Of a DNA stretch of 64,000 nt, positions 20,997 through 30,843 are shown piece by piece (position 1 is the first letter of the stretch; every line of letters starts with the position of its first letter). The stretch lies in assembly GCA_946481345.1 (NCBI GenBank), contig CAMLMY010000001.1, positions 1 through 64,000 on the forward strand, in the 5' to 3' direction. This DNA is from an uncultured Gilliamella sp. (lineage in GTDB: Bacteria > Pseudomonadota > Gammaproteobacteria > Enterobacterales > Orbaceae). The notes below the pieces were generated by a model, which ran no database searches, was not told the DNA's origin, and saw nothing but the letters and a program-made list of their open reading frames with translations. A program made the translations under genes and the position numbers.

Positions 20997-22904
20997 TTAG
21001 AATGGGAAGAAAATTGGCACTAATGCTATATCAACGGCCATCACTAGAAAAGTTAATGGTAGGCCAATTTTAACAAAATCACTAAAGCTATATCCTCCTG
21101 GAGCCACTACCATTGTTTTAACTGGTGATGAAACAGGTGTAATAAATGAAGCTGATGTTGCAATCGCCACTGTCATAGCAAATGGATAAGGCGAATAGCC
21201 AAATTTTATGGCTAAATCAATCGCAATTGGCGCAATCAAAATTGCTGTTGCGGTATTCGAAATAAATAATCCTACCGTTGAGCACAATAAAAAGATAAAG
21301 GTTAACACCATATAAGGACCAAACGATCGTAAATGAATTTCAAGCCATTCCGAGATTAATGAAATTCCTCCCGTTTTATTTAAAGCTACTGCGAAAGGCA
21401 TCATACCAATAATAAGAATTAATGTTGGCCAATGAATTGACTTATAGGCATTAGCCATATCGATACAACGAGTTGCTCCCATTAATAGGCAGGCAATAAG
21501 TGCAGCAACCACATTTGGAACAATTCCAGTAACCATTAAAATTATCATCAAGGCTAGATTAAATAGTGCTACATAAGCTTGCGAGCTAGCGGGGGCAACA
21601 TCATCAATATCTGATGGATAATCTAACACCACAAAATCACTAGTACGAGTTTGAAGTTTTTGGATTGATCCCCAATCACCGCAAACTAATAACGTATCAC
21701 TCATTTCTAAGCGTTCTTGGAATAAGTTATTTGTCTCAACCGGAGCATGATTTCGCCAAATACCAATCACGGTTAAAAAATATTTACTTCTAAAATCTAT
21801 CTCATTAAGCGTTTTACCGCATAATGATGATTCTGGTAGTAATGCTACCTCGGCCATACCAACTTCTTTTACTTGTTCAGAAAAATATTCACCACGTAGA
21901 ATTTTGGGTTCAAGATTATTGGTCGTTAAAAATGTACGATAATCAGCTTCGGAATGGGACATATCCAACAAAAGAATATCGTTTTCTCTAAATTCGGTAG
22001 AACCGTTAACCGGAATGAGGACTTTTTGAAACTTTCGCCAACGCTCGATACCAATAACATTTACCCCGTGCTCACTACGTAAATGTAAACCGTCAATAGT
22101 TCGACCAACAAAAGGAGAGCCAGCAAGAATTTGTGCTCGATGCGCTCGACCAATTAATCTATAATCTCTAATTAGGTCGGTAATTTTGCGTCTTTGTGGT
22201 TGACTGTTGGTTGGTGTGATTTGGTCGGCTGTCAGTAACCAATTGCGAGTTAGTACACAATAAATAACACCGACAATTAATACCCCTATACCTATTGGCG
22301 TAATAGAAAAGAAACCAAATTCAGTTAAAGTTGCTCGACTCAGTTCACTATTCACTACTAGGTTTGGTGCGGTAGCAACAAGGGTCATCATGCCACTAAT
22401 TAGCGCAGCAATACATAGCGGCATCATTAATTTTTTAACATGTATACCGGTATGATTGGCAATGCTAATCGCTACAGGAATAAATATCGCCACCACGCCT
22501 GTTGAGCTCATCACCGATCCTAATAATGCTACACCTAACATAATAAATGTTATAATACGTATATCATTTTGACCGGCGGCTTTTAATATGTATTCACTCA
22601 TTTTGTAAGAGATACCGGTTCTTACTAAGCTTTCTCCAATAACAAATAGTAATGCGATTAAAATAATGTTTGGATCGCTAAATCCTGAAAGTGCTTCAGC
22701 AGGTGTTAAGACACCGGTAACGGTGATTGCAGTTATAATGAGAAGTGCAATAATATCCATTCTTAATTTACTGAATGAAAACAGCAAAATAGCAATAAAA
22801 AGTAATAAACAAACAGTAATAAGAGGATAATATTCGATTATATAATTAGGCAAAAAAGCCGACATTGATGATACAAAACTATGTCCAGATGACAACTGTT
22901 CCAC
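20997..22904 (-). CDS. SLC13/DASS-type permease with TrkA-C domains (YfbS-like)
   Basis: The 635-residue protein has about a dozen membrane helices in two halves. In the middle (about 235-435) are two TrkA-C (RCK_C) regulatory domains, with RAQILAGSPFVGRTIDGLHLR and VALLPESSLCGKTLNEIDFR. The second half includes SNTATAILIAPIAIDLA and SFITPVSSPVKTMVV, the repeated hairpin signature of the divalent anion/Na+ symporter superfamily. E. coli YfbS has the same architecture. Substrate is uncertain (sulfate, dicarboxylate or another anion). It is divergent from poxB. Confidence 0.85.
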   Translation of the reverse strand: MEQLSSGHSFVSSMSAFLPNYIIEYYPLITVCLLLFIAILLFSFSKLRMDIIALLIITAITVTGVLTPAEALSGFSDPNIILIALLFVIGESLVRTGISYKMSEYILKAAGQNDIRIITFIMLGVALLGSVMSSTGVVAIFIPVAISIANHTGIHVKKLMMPLCIAALISGMMTLVATAPNLVVNSELSRATLTEFGFFSITPIGIGVLIVGVIYCVLTRNWLLTADQITPTNSQPQRRKITDLIRDYRLIGRAHRAQILAGSPFVGRTIDGLHLRSEHGVNVIGIERWRKFQKVLIPVNGSTEFRENDILLLDMSHSEADYRTFLTTNNLEPKILRGEYFSEQVKEVGMAEVALLPESSLCGKTLNEIDFRSKYFLTVIGIWRNHAPVETNNLFQERLEMSDTLLVCGDWGSIQKLQTRTSDFVVLDYPSDIDDVAPASSQAYVALFNLALMIILMVTGIVPNVVAALIACLLMGATRCIDMANAYKSIHWPTLILIIGMMPFAVALNKTGGISLISEWLEIHLRSFGPYMVLTFIFLLCSTVGLFISNTATAILIAPIAIDLAIKFGYSPYPFAMTVAIATSASFITPVSSPVKTMVVAPGGYSFSDFVKIGLPLTFLVMAVDIALVPIFFPF

Positions 22905-23123
22905 AAAAAGTAGCTCTATAGTGTTGAGTAGATTTTCGACATAATACCTTGATTCATTGTAATAGGGAATATCTTCAAATAAAGTTTATTGCGGCAAACC
23001 TTTGCCATTATGACATTTTTGACATTTTCTGCTGTTTTATTTTTCGACTATCCGTATTCATAAAACTAGGTGTAAGTTAGTCAACTTGAATTGTTTAAAT
23101 CTAAACCATGTTGAGGAGACCAT

Positions 23124-24848
23124 ATGTCATCAAAAAAATCAGTTGCACAGATTATTGTTGATGTTTTAGCTCAAGCCGGTGTGAAACATTGTTATGGTAT
23201 TGTTGGCGATACGTTAAATCAGATTACTTCAGCTATTAAAAAAAGTGATGATATTGAGTGGGTACATGTTCGTCATGAAGAAGTTGGTGCTTTTGCTGCT
23301 GGCGCTGAAGCCTATTTGACCGATCAAATAACTGCATGTGCTGGTTCTTGTGGACCGGGAAGTTTACATTTTATTAATGGTATTTATGAAGCACAACGAA
23401 ATAAAGTACCGCTTATTTTATTGGCTAGTCAGTTGGTTACTTCTCAACAGGGAACGGACTTTCCGCAAGAAGTTGACTTTGAGGCTGTTTATAAAAACTG
23501 TTCTGTTTTTTGTCAGCAAATTACTGACCCAACCCAAGCAAGACGAATTACAACTGCTGCGGTTCAAGCTGCGATTAATCAGCGTGGGGTTGCTGTTTTA
23601 GTTATTCCTTACAATATTAGTTTAACCAAAGTTGAGGATAACAGTGGACATAAAATCTATCATCCCAAACCAATAATTCGTCCATCTGATGATGAATTGG
23701 CTAAAATTTCTGAAATTTTAAATAAAAATAGTAGAGTGACAATTTTTGCTGGGCATGGAGTGTCAGATGCTCATGATGAGTTAGTTGCTCTAGCCAATAA
23801 ATTAAAATCACCGATAGTCCATACATCAAGAGCTAAAGATTTTGTTGAATATGATAACCCTTATAATGTTGGTATGACGGGGATGTTTGGTATGGAATCA
23901 GGTACCACGGCTATTAAAGAGTGTGATGTGCTTTTAATGTTGGGTGTTGATTTTGCATGGTCTCAGTTTTATCCAGATAATGCAATAATTATTCAGGTCG
24001 ATATCGATGCTACTCATCTTGGCCACCGTCATAGTGTAGAGGTTGGTGTAGTCGGGGCAAGCAAACCAACTTTAGCGGCCTTATTACCACTAGTTGATGA
24101 CAAAACAGATACGACATTTTTAGATAAATGTCGTGAATTACACACTAAAGCAATCGATAAATTAAATAAAAAAGCGATACCATCAAAAACCGTCATTCAC
24201 CCGCAATATTTAACCGAATTGATTGATAAGTATGCTAATGATGATGCAGTACTGTGTGCTGATGTTGGTTCGGCAATGGTTTGGGCATGTCGCCATTTTT
24301 CAACCAATGGTAAAAGACGTACCGTTATTAGTCTAAAACACGGCACTATGGCCAATGCGATGCCACAAGCATTGGGTGTGCAAAAGGCCTTTCCTCATCG
24401 TCAAGTTATTACCTTATCAGGGGATGGAGGTATTAGTATGCTGTTAGGTGATTTATTGACCACAATTCAGGAGGATCTACCCATCAAAGTTATCGTTCTA
24501 AATAATAGTTCACTTAATTTTGTTGAATTAGAGCAAAAATCGGAAGGGCTTGTCGATCACTATACAGATTTAAAAAATCCTGACTTTGCAAAAGTTGCCA
24601 ATGCAATGGGTTTGTATTCAATTAGAGTTGATAATTCCGATTTGCTAGAAGTGGCTGTACAATCATTCTTAGCTCATCCTGGTCCAGCTTTATTAGATGT
24701 TAAAACTAGTGAGTATGAATTAGTCATGCCGCCAGAAATACATAGTTCACAAGTGATGGGAATGGCGCTTTATAGTGTAAAAGCATCATTACATGGCAAA
24801 ATGAAAGATGTGGTTAATTTGTTAATTGATAATTTTGTTAAAAAATAA
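23124..24848 (+). CDS. poxB: Pyruvate oxidase (pyruvate:ubiquinone), ThDP/FAD enzyme
   Basis: The 574-residue protein is PoxB, which decarboxylates pyruvate to acetate and CO2 and passes electrons to ubiquinone at the membrane. Residues 1-180 form the pyrimidine-binding domain, with catalytic Glu in VRHEEVGAFAAGAEA. The FAD/central domain follows, then the ThDP-binding domain with GDGGISMLLGDLLT and VLNNSSLNF. The C-terminal segment from about 545 would be the lipid-activated membrane anchor. E. coli PoxB has 572 residues. The ATG has a TGAGGAGACC ribosome binding site. It is not in an operon. Confidence 0.95.
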   Translation: MSSKKSVAQIIVDVLAQAGVKHCYGIVGDTLNQITSAIKKSDDIEWVHVRHEEVGAFAAGAEAYLTDQITACAGSCGPGSLHFINGIYEAQRNKVPLILLASQLVTSQQGTDFPQEVDFEAVYKNCSVFCQQITDPTQARRITTAAVQAAINQRGVAVLVIPYNISLTKVEDNSGHKIYHPKPIIRPSDDELAKISEILNKNSRVTIFAGHGVSDAHDELVALANKLKSPIVHTSRAKDFVEYDNPYNVGMTGMFGMESGTTAIKECDVLLMLGVDFAWSQFYPDNAIIIQVDIDATHLGHRHSVEVGVVGASKPTLAALLPLVDDKTDTTFLDKCRELHTKAIDKLNKKAIPSKTVIHPQYLTELIDKYANDDAVLCADVGSAMVWACRHFSTNGKRRTVISLKHGTMANAMPQALGVQKAFPHRQVITLSGDGGISMLLGDLLTTIQEDLPIKVIVLNNSSLNFVELEQKSEGLVDHYTDLKNPDFAKVANAMGLYSIRVDNSDLLEVAVQSFLAHPGPALLDVKTSEYELVMPPEIHSSQVMGMALYSVKASLHGKMKDVVNLLIDNFVKK

Positions 24849-24921
24849 ATCATTAAGTTAACAATTAAGTATTATCTAAAAAAATTTTGAGGAAAGGGGT
24901 TTTTTAGCCTAACTTTAACGA

Positions 24922-24946
24922 TATCTGCCGCATATAGCGGCAGATA
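24922..24946. terminator. Hairpin between convergent poxB and edd
   Basis: A perfect 10-bp stem TATCTGCCGC / GCGGCAGATA closes over an ATATA loop. No strong T run follows on either strand, so it may act as a weak bidirectional terminator or protect 3' ends. Confidence 0.6.
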
Positions 24947-24953
24947 AGTTGAA

Positions 24954-26759
24954 TTAAAAGCTAACGGCGCCTTCTTCCGCTGAAGTAAGATTCTCTCTAA
25001 TAACCGAATAAAGTTCTCGACCAAAACCTTGATGTGAATCAGTTAGATCGATTGGTTCTGCTTGTCGCATTGCTAGTTCAGCTTCGTCGACCAATAATGT
25101 AATTTCGCCAGTTTGACCGTTGACTCGAATCATGTCACCTTGTTGTACTTTGCTCAATAATCCTCCAGCATAAGCTTCAGGGGTGACATGAATTGCCGCT
25201 GGTACTTTACCTGAGGCGCCAGATAAGCGGCCATCAGTTAATAAGGCAACTTTATAACCGCGATCTTGTAACACACCCAATGGTGTTATTAATTTATGCA
25301 GTTCAGGCATACCGATTGCTTTTGGACCTTGATAACGTACAACTACAACACAATCTTTATTGAGATTGCCAGCTTTATACTCTGCATCTAAATCATATTG
25401 ACTGTTAAAAACTACTGCAGGTGCTTCAATAATTTGATGCTCAGCAGTAACAGCAGACGTTTTCATTATGGCTCGACCTAAATTGCCCGACATGACCTTT
25501 AGTCCACCATGGGAATTGAAAGGTTTTTTAATTGAAGCAATCACATTTTCATCTAAAGATTTGGTTGGGCCTTCACGGAAGATGAGTTTGCCATTTTCTA
25601 AAATTGGTTCTTTGGTATAACGGCTTAATCCACGCCCCACAACTGTTTCAACATCTTCATGTAATAAGCCTCCAGCTAATAATTCTCTTACTAGTAATGA
25701 CGTTCCACCAGCCGCTTGGAAATAATTGATATCAGCTGGTCCATTTGGGTATATTCGACTAAGTAGAGGTACAACAGTTGATAAATCAGAAATATCATCC
25801 CAATTAATAATAATACCAGCAGCTTTAGCCATAGCAACAATATGCATAGTTAGGTTGGTTGACCCACCTGTTGCTAATAGAGCAACTAAGCCATTAACAA
25901 TGACTTTTTCATCAACCATTTTACCGACAGGCATATAATTACCTGATTGGTTTGTTAAGCGCGTAATCTGTTTTGCTGCTGCATTTGTTAATTCGTAACG
26001 TAATGCTGTTTCTGGATGTACAAAGGCTGCGCCAGGTAAATGTAAACCCATTAATTCGATGACCATTTGGTTACTATTCGCGGTACCATAGAAAGTACAG
26101 GTTCCGCTAGAATGGTATGATGCAGATTCAGATTCTAATAGATCTTCACGTGATGCTTTTCCTTCTGAATAAAGTTGGCGAATACGGACTTTTTCTTTAT
26201 TCGATAGGCCTGAAGGCATTGGTCCTGAAGGGACAAAAATAGCCGGTAAATGCCCAAAAGATAGAGCGCCAATAAATAACCCTGGTAAAATTTTATCGCA
26301 AACACCAAGATAAAGAGCACCATCAAACATATTATGCGACAAGCCAACAGCAACTGACATTGCAATGACATCTCGGCTCATGAGGGAAATTTCCATCCCT
26401 GGTTCACCTTGTGTTACTCCATCACACATGGCGGGTACGCCACCGGCCATTTGACCAACAGCACCTATTTCATGTAATACTTTGCGAATTTGTTCGGGGT
26501 AATATTCATAAGGTTTATGTGCAGATAACATGTCATTATAAGAACTGATAATGCCGATATTACTTTTTAGTATATTTTTAAGATCATTTTTATCATCTAA
26601 ACAACAAGCAGCAAAGCCATGTGCTAAGTTGCTACAAGGTAAACTTGCACGAGTGACTTTTTTTAACATAGCTTGTTCTATTTTTTGTAAATAAGCCTCA
26701 CGTGATGCTTTAGAACGATTAATAATTCGCTGAGTTACAGCTAAAATAGTGGAATTCAC
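24954..26759 (-). CDS. edd: 6-phosphogluconate dehydratase
   Basis: Edd converts 6-phosphogluconate to KDPG in the Entner-Doudoroff pathway. The 601-residue protein (E. coli: 603) has the IlvD/Edd family iron-sulfur and substrate regions [37 protein letters not shown] and [24 protein letters not shown]. The start is the GTG at 26759, placed after a GGAGAGG ribosome binding site; the frame runs open further upstream but overlaps gntK. The gene follows gntK by about 40 bases. No eda (KDPG aldolase) is adjacent. Confidence 0.95.
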   Translation of the reverse strand: MNSTILAVTQRIINRSKASREAYLQKIEQAMLKKVTRASLPCSNLAHGFAACCLDDKNDLKNILKSNIGIISSYNDMLSAHKPYEYYPEQIRKVLHEIGAVGQMAGGVPAMCDGVTQGEPGMEISLMSRDVIAMSVAVGLSHNMFDGALYLGVCDKILPGLFIGALSFGHLPAIFVPSGPMPSGLSNKEKVRIRQLYSEGKASREDLLESESASYHSSGTCTFYGTANSNQMVIELMGLHLPGAAFVHPETALRYELTNAAAKQITRLTNQSGNYMPVGKMVDEKVIVNGLVALLATGGSTNLTMHIVAMAKAAGIIINWDDISDLSTVVPLLSRIYPNGPADINYFQAAGGTSLLVRELLAGGLLHEDVETVVGRGLSRYTKEPILENGKLIFREGPTKSLDENVIASIKKPFNSHGGLKVMSGNLGRAIMKTSAVTAEHQIIEAPAVVFNSQYDLDAEYKAGNLNKDCVVVVRYQGPKAIGMPELHKLITPLGVLQDRGYKVALLTDGRLSGASGKVPAAIHVTPEAYAGGLLSKVQQGDMIRVNGQTGEITLLVDEAELAMRQAEPIDLTDSHQGFGRELYSVIRENLTSAEEGAVSF

Positions 26760-26799
26760 ATTAACCTCTCCGATCTTTTTATTTTTTATTGTTATAAAT

Positions 26800-27330
26800 T
26801 TATTCACAATTACATATTGAATTAATAACCTGCGTAGTTTCATTAATAACATCAATTAGCGATTGTTCAATATTGATGGCATAGACATCTTTTTCATCGG
26901 CAGTAGGTTCTTCTAAGGTGTCAAATTGTGACTGTAACATGCCAGATTTTTGGTAATGTCCTTTACGTTCAGCTAGACGCTGTTCAATAACCGCAAAACT
27001 TCCTTTTAGGTAAATAAAGTGAATATTTTCATTTTCGCCACGAATAATATCTCGATATTGTTGTTTTAATGCGGAACAAATTATGATCGAAACATCATTG
27101 ACGTTACTCATCGCAAATGCGGCGTTACTAATTAGATTTAACCACGGCAGCCTATCTTCATCATTTAGCGGAATACCACTACGCATTTTTAATATATTGG
27201 CTTTGGGATGTAGAAAGTCGCCATCTAAAAAAGCCGCATTTAGGTTATCGGCAATTTGTTTAGCTACAACTGATTTACCACTCCCAGATACTCCCATAAA
27301 AATGAAAATATTTTTCTTTTTTTCGGTCAT
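26800..27330 (-). CDS. gntK: Gluconokinase
   Basis: GntK phosphorylates gluconate to 6-phosphogluconate, the substrate of the next gene, edd. The 176-residue protein shows the P-loop GVSGSGKS at 13-20, DGDFLHP for substrate binding, the lid segment [23 protein letters not shown] and length typical of the family. gntK-edd form one operon on the minus strand. A GntR-like operator (27353-27366) and a CRP site (27411-27426) lie upstream, indicating gluconate induction and catabolite control. Confidence 0.95.
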   Translation of the reverse strand: MTEKKKNIFIFMGVSGSGKSVVAKQIADNLNAAFLDGDFLHPKANILKMRSGIPLNDEDRLPWLNLISNAAFAMSNVNDVSIIICSALKQQYRDIIRGENENIHFIYLKGSFAVIEQRLAERKGHYQKSGMLQSQFDTLEEPTADEKDVYAINIEQSLIDVINETTQVINSICNCE

Positions 27331-27352
27331 TAGCTTATTCTCTAAACCATTC

Positions 27353-27366
27353 TGTTACGGGTAACA
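27353..27366 (-). promoter_or_regulatory. GntR-like operator upstream of gntK
   Basis: TGTTAC-GG-GTAACA is a perfect 6+6 inverted repeat resembling the LacI-family gluconate repressor (GntR) operator of E. coli. It lies 23 bases upstream of the gntK start. The regulator gene is not in the window. Confidence 0.72.
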
Positions 27367-27410
27367 TTTTGTCACTATAATCTTTTATTGCAATATAAAA
27401 AAGTTTCTTT

Positions 27411-27426
27411 TGTGACCTAGATCATA
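27411..27426 (-). promoter_or_regulatory. CRP site upstream of gntK
   Basis: TGTGA-CCTAGA-TCATA matches the core CRP consensus at 9 of 10 arm positions, within TTTTGTGACCTAGATCATAT. Its centre is about 88 bases upstream of gntK. The remaining AT-rich sequence to 27718 shows no gene. Confidence 0.72.
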
Positions 27427-27718
27427 TTTTTATTTGCGATCAAAAAATATTCATGTAGCTATTTTTCTTTGTCTTGTTGTTTTCGCTATTATTTATAGCC
27501 ATTTTTTGCAACCAAGTTAAAGTGAATGTACTGGGGCTTGTAGATATGAAACTAGTTGCTAGTTAACGATTTGAAAATAATTTTTATAATCAAAATGTTA
27601 CATCTATGTTGATTAAATTAATTATTAAAGTTGTAGTAAACTTTTTAGATAGTGTGTCGACTTTGATAAGTCATGATTTAAGTATAAATTACTAATATAA
27701 TGATTAATTAATAACTTT

Positions 27719-27754
27719 TTGATTGTATGCCTAAAAACCTAAGCATACAATCAA
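27719..27754 (-). terminator. Inverted repeat after agp
   Basis: Arms TTGATTGTATGC and GCATACAATCAA (12 bp, perfect) surround a 12-base loop, 11 bases after the agp stop. There is no clear T run. It is the likely 3' structure of the agp mRNA. Confidence 0.55.
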
Positions 27755-27765
27755 TATATCAAGCA

Positions 27766-29019
27766 TTATTTAGTAACATCATTCATGATTTGTTTAAATG
27801 CAGAAAATGAACAAAAACCATCTTTATTAATTGGACAATTTTCCATTTCTAATACAATTTTTTGCGGAGGAGTTTTCCTATTTAATTGGGTCAAATTACG
27901 AATTTGATCGGTTGACTGATAAAAATATTCAATTTTCATTAATGCTTCACCAGTCTTGTTATCGCGCCATTTTTGAAATACAACTTTTCCACCAATTGGC
28001 GTAGTTTCAAATTGATTTGCCAGTGTATACGACTTAATTTTTATGGCGGAAAATAGTGATGCAACATTTGAGTCATGGCCGACTAAAAACGTAAATTTGC
28101 TTTTGTTGTTTTTTTCTGAAAATGTTTGATTGATATAATTAACTAAATTGGCTGCGATTTGTTTGGCTACAACAGGCGAACCAAATAATACGGTATTATA
28201 ATTTTCTTTGATAGCGACTAATTTCTCAAACTGCTCGTTATTCTTTATTTTACCCCAGGCTATATCTGTTAATGGTGCCCCTTCGTAATATTGTAATATA
28301 AAGGCATCCGCAATTGATGTTCCAGTACGAAGCGGGCCTGTTATACCGGGTTCTTTGCCTTTTTCAATAATGAGTTTGGTTGGTAACGCAGTAAAATCAC
28401 ATTGTTTATCATTTAGACAATTTGCCGAATTTGCATAATTGATTATTTTGGACATGTCATTATAGGCGTTATCCAATTTTTTATTTAATCCTTCAATACC
28501 ATTTGCATCAGCAATTTGATTGATTGATGCAATGGCAGACTCTTTAAATGTTGGGCTATCATCTTTAATTACAGGAAAGAATGTAGGATCCATAGTCCCT
28601 AATTTTTCTTTATGAACAATTGGAACAATGCAACCAGGAAAAGCGCCAACCGCAAAGTACTGACCAGTTGCGATAGTTCGTTGTAAGCTATTAGTATAAA
28701 TATATACTTCTTTTTCTGTTGGACATGTATTTTCGCTTAATAATTTATTATCAACTAACCATTCACTAAAATAATGTCCAAAATAACTTTCTAATACTCC
28801 ACCTCGGGTAGTTAAATAACTAGCAGGTGTATCCCATTGTGGCCATTGATTAGGGGTTACTTTACCTAAAGTACTATTTGGGCTAGCTAATGGAGCTCGC
28901 AATCCATGACGGCTGAAAACCACCACTTGTTCTAATGTATAATTATCTATTGTTTCTAATGCTTGTGTTGAGAAAGATAAAGCAAAAGATAGGCCTAATA
29001 TTAATTTTAATTTTCGCAT
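27766..29019 (-). CDS. agp: Periplasmic glucose-1-phosphatase / histidine acid phosphatase
   Basis: The 417-residue protein has a signal peptide (MRKLKLILGLSFALSFSTQALE). The catalytic histidine motif RHGLRAP lies at 37-43, and the proton-donor motif GHDSN lies near residue 315. The stretches NSLQRTIATGQYF and FPGC together with EKLGTMDPTF match E. coli Agp closely, which hydrolyses glucose 1-phosphate and has phytase-like activity. Agp in E. coli has RHN; here the third residue is Gly, as in AppA. The start is the ATG at 29019 after AAGAGGT; an extended frame to 29061 has no such site. Confidence 0.9.
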   Translation of the reverse strand: MRKLKLILGLSFALSFSTQALETIDNYTLEQVVVFSRHGLRAPLASPNSTLGKVTPNQWPQWDTPASYLTTRGGVLESYFGHYFSEWLVDNKLLSENTCPTEKEVYIYTNSLQRTIATGQYFAVGAFPGCIVPIVHKEKLGTMDPTFFPVIKDDSPTFKESAIASINQIADANGIEGLNKKLDNAYNDMSKIINYANSANCLNDKQCDFTALPTKLIIEKGKEPGITGPLRTGTSIADAFILQYYEGAPLTDIAWGKIKNNEQFEKLVAIKENYNTVLFGSPVVAKQIAANLVNYINQTFSEKNNKSKFTFLVGHDSNVASLFSAIKIKSYTLANQFETTPIGGKVVFQKWRDNKTGEALMKIEYFYQSTDQIRNLTQLNRKTPPQKIVLEMENCPINKDGFCSFSAFKQIMNDVTK

Positions 29020-29179
29020 AAATAACCTCTTAAGTAACGTTCGAGGAGATAAGATCACCATGATATTGCTTGTGATAAGTAGGAGGTAAACACCAATAAT
29101 TACTTCAATTAAATAGTATATTTTTACTCTATATTACTTATCGATCCTAATATAATAAGAAGAAAGAAAATAGATTTAA

Positions 29180-29197
29180 TAGACATGTAGATGTCTA
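29180..29197 (-). terminator. Small hairpin after the aga cluster
   Basis: TAGACAT / ATGTCTA (7 bp, GTAG loop) lies about 50 bases after the deacetylase stop. With only a weak T-rich tail on the minus strand, it is a possible terminator of the aga operon. Confidence 0.4.
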
Positions 29198-29247
29198 CAC
29201 GATTAACCTTTATGCCTCTTAATTTTGTTAAAAAAGTGTATAGATTT

Positions 29248-30408
29248 TTAAATCAAAATATTGCTAAGATCAGCTGATGTTTGATAAACAACATTACCGT
29301 TTATAATGGTTGCAACAATTTGATTATCATCATTTAATAATACTAAATTGGCTAATTTGTTAGGTGCAATACTACCTAAAATATCGTCAATTCCTAATGC
29401 TTTAGCTGGATAATAACTACCATGCAACCAAGCTTGTTCGAAAGGCATATTAGTATAATCAGCAAAATTAGTTACCGCATTCTCAAGGGTCAATGTGCTA
29501 CCAGCTAAACCACCATTGTTAGTCCGAACAACACCATCTTGCATATGTACTTGTAATTTACCTAGATAATAATCGCCATTTGGCATTCCCGTTGCTTGCA
29601 TCGCATCAGTAATTAGTAACAGATTTTTTCCACAACATTTATGGGCGATGTTAATCGCAGCTGGATGAACATGATGTCCATCGGCGATAATTTCGGTTTG
29701 ACAGTTATCGATACTTAATGCTGCACCAACAACTCCTGGTTGTCTATGATGTAATCCGGACATACCGTTATAGCAATGTACCACGCCGCTGGCACCAGCT
29801 AATATTGCATCTTTAATTGTTTGATAGTCGGCATTAGTATGACCTAACATAACACGGATATTTTGTTCATTTAGCCATTTGATAATAGCGAGGGCATTTG
29901 GGTATTCTGGTGCTAGAGCAATGCATTTTAATGTCCCTTCAGCCAATGATAACCATTTTTCAATTATTGCTCGATCCGGTGCGCATAGAAACTCTTCAGG
30001 ATGAGCGCCCTTATGTATATCACTAAAAAAAGGTCCTTCTAAATACGAACCTAATATTGTTGCGCCTGAAACGCCTTTTTTTATACTGTTTTTGACTTGT
30101 ATTAATGCTGCTTCAATCTTTTCATAACTTTCAGTTACTGTTGTCGCTAAAAAAGCACCCACTCCGTGTTTTGCTAAAAAACAGCTTATGGTATTTAATG
30201 ATTCATGAGTAGCATCCATAGTGTCAGCGCCCATAACACCATGAATATGAGTATCTATGAGCGCTGGTAAGAGTTTTATTTGGTTCGTACAAGGTCTATC
30301 ATTAGGCTGAATATCAATAATTTTTCCATTATTAATACTGATAATTGCATTATCAATCCAACCAACAGGTGTTAAAACCTTTTGAGCGCAAATTTGTTTA
30401 AATTCCAT
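29248..30408 (-). CDS. agaA: N-acetylhexosamine-6-phosphate deacetylase (AgaA/NagA family)
   Basis: The 386-residue amidohydrolase removes acetate from GalNAc-6-P or GlcNAc-6-P. It has the HxH-type motif DTHIHG (His54, His56), metal ligands Glu124 (LEGPF), His190 (GHTNA) and His211 (VHCYNGM), and catalytic Asp268 (ITDAM). The start is ATG 30408 after AAGGAAT, overlapping the end of the EIIA gene by 11 bases. Context with agaS and a mannose-family PTS favours AgaA (GalNAc-6-P), but NagA activity cannot be excluded from sequence. Confidence 0.88.
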   Translation of the reverse strand: MEFKQICAQKVLTPVGWIDNAIISINNGKIIDIQPNDRPCTNQIKLLPALIDTHIHGVMGADTMDATHESLNTISCFLAKHGVGAFLATTVTESYEKIEAALIQVKNSIKKGVSGATILGSYLEGPFFSDIHKGAHPEEFLCAPDRAIIEKWLSLAEGTLKCIALAPEYPNALAIIKWLNEQNIRVMLGHTNADYQTIKDAILAGASGVVHCYNGMSGLHHRQPGVVGAALSIDNCQTEIIADGHHVHPAAINIAHKCCGKNLLLITDAMQATGMPNGDYYLGKLQVHMQDGVVRTNNGGLAGSTLTLENAVTNFADYTNMPFEQAWLHGSYYPAKALGIDDILGSIAPNKLANLVLLNDDNQIVATIINGNVVYQTSADLSNILI

Positions 30409-30835
30409 CAGAACATTCCTTATCAATAGTTGACTGTTTTTGATGTTCATGCCATAAGCTAGTTATTGTTTGCTTACCATTTTCAATAGTTTCTTGACGA
30501 ATGGTTGTGATATCTAAATTTTCACGTAGTAACAAAATTTCAAGTAACAGCGGCATATTAACACCGCTAATTACTTCAATATTTTGGTGTTGATAACTTA
30601 AAACTGCCGCTAATCGAAATGGTGAACCACCGACAATATCAGTTAAAAATAAAACACCGTCACCACAATTAGTTTCCTGAAATGCTTGGTGCAATTGTTC
30701 CTCTAATTGTTCGCTACTCATACCATCAGGAAAATTTATAGCCGTAAATTGTGGTTGTTTACCAATAATTTGTGTGGCGGCTTCGTAAAGCCCGGTAGCA
30801 AAGCTACCGTGGCCGGTTAATATTATCCCTAACAT
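30398..30835 (-). CDS. agaF: PTS EIIA component, mannose family
   Basis: The 145-residue cytoplasmic EIIA domain takes phosphate from HPr on His9 (TGHGSFATGL) and passes it to EIIB. FPDGMSSEQLEEQL, LTDIVGGSPFRLAA and SGVNMPLLLE are family hallmarks. It lies in the order EIIB, EIIC, EIID, EIIA, deacetylase, so EIIA is a separate protein, as in the E. coli agaVWEF set. It ends inside the start of the deacetylase gene, which suggests translational coupling. Confidence 0.9.
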   Translation of the reverse strand: MLGIILTGHGSFATGLYEAATQIIGKQPQFTAINFPDGMSSEQLEEQLHQAFQETNCGDGVLFLTDIVGGSPFRLAAVLSYQHQNIEVISGVNMPLLLEILLLRENLDITTIRQETIENGKQTITSLWHEHQKQSTIDKECSDGI

Positions 30836-30843
30836 AATTCCCT

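Noticed and set aside
26760..26855. N-terminal extension of edd
   Set aside because: It overlaps gntK, and the GTG at 26759 has a strong ribosome binding site and matches the E. coli start.
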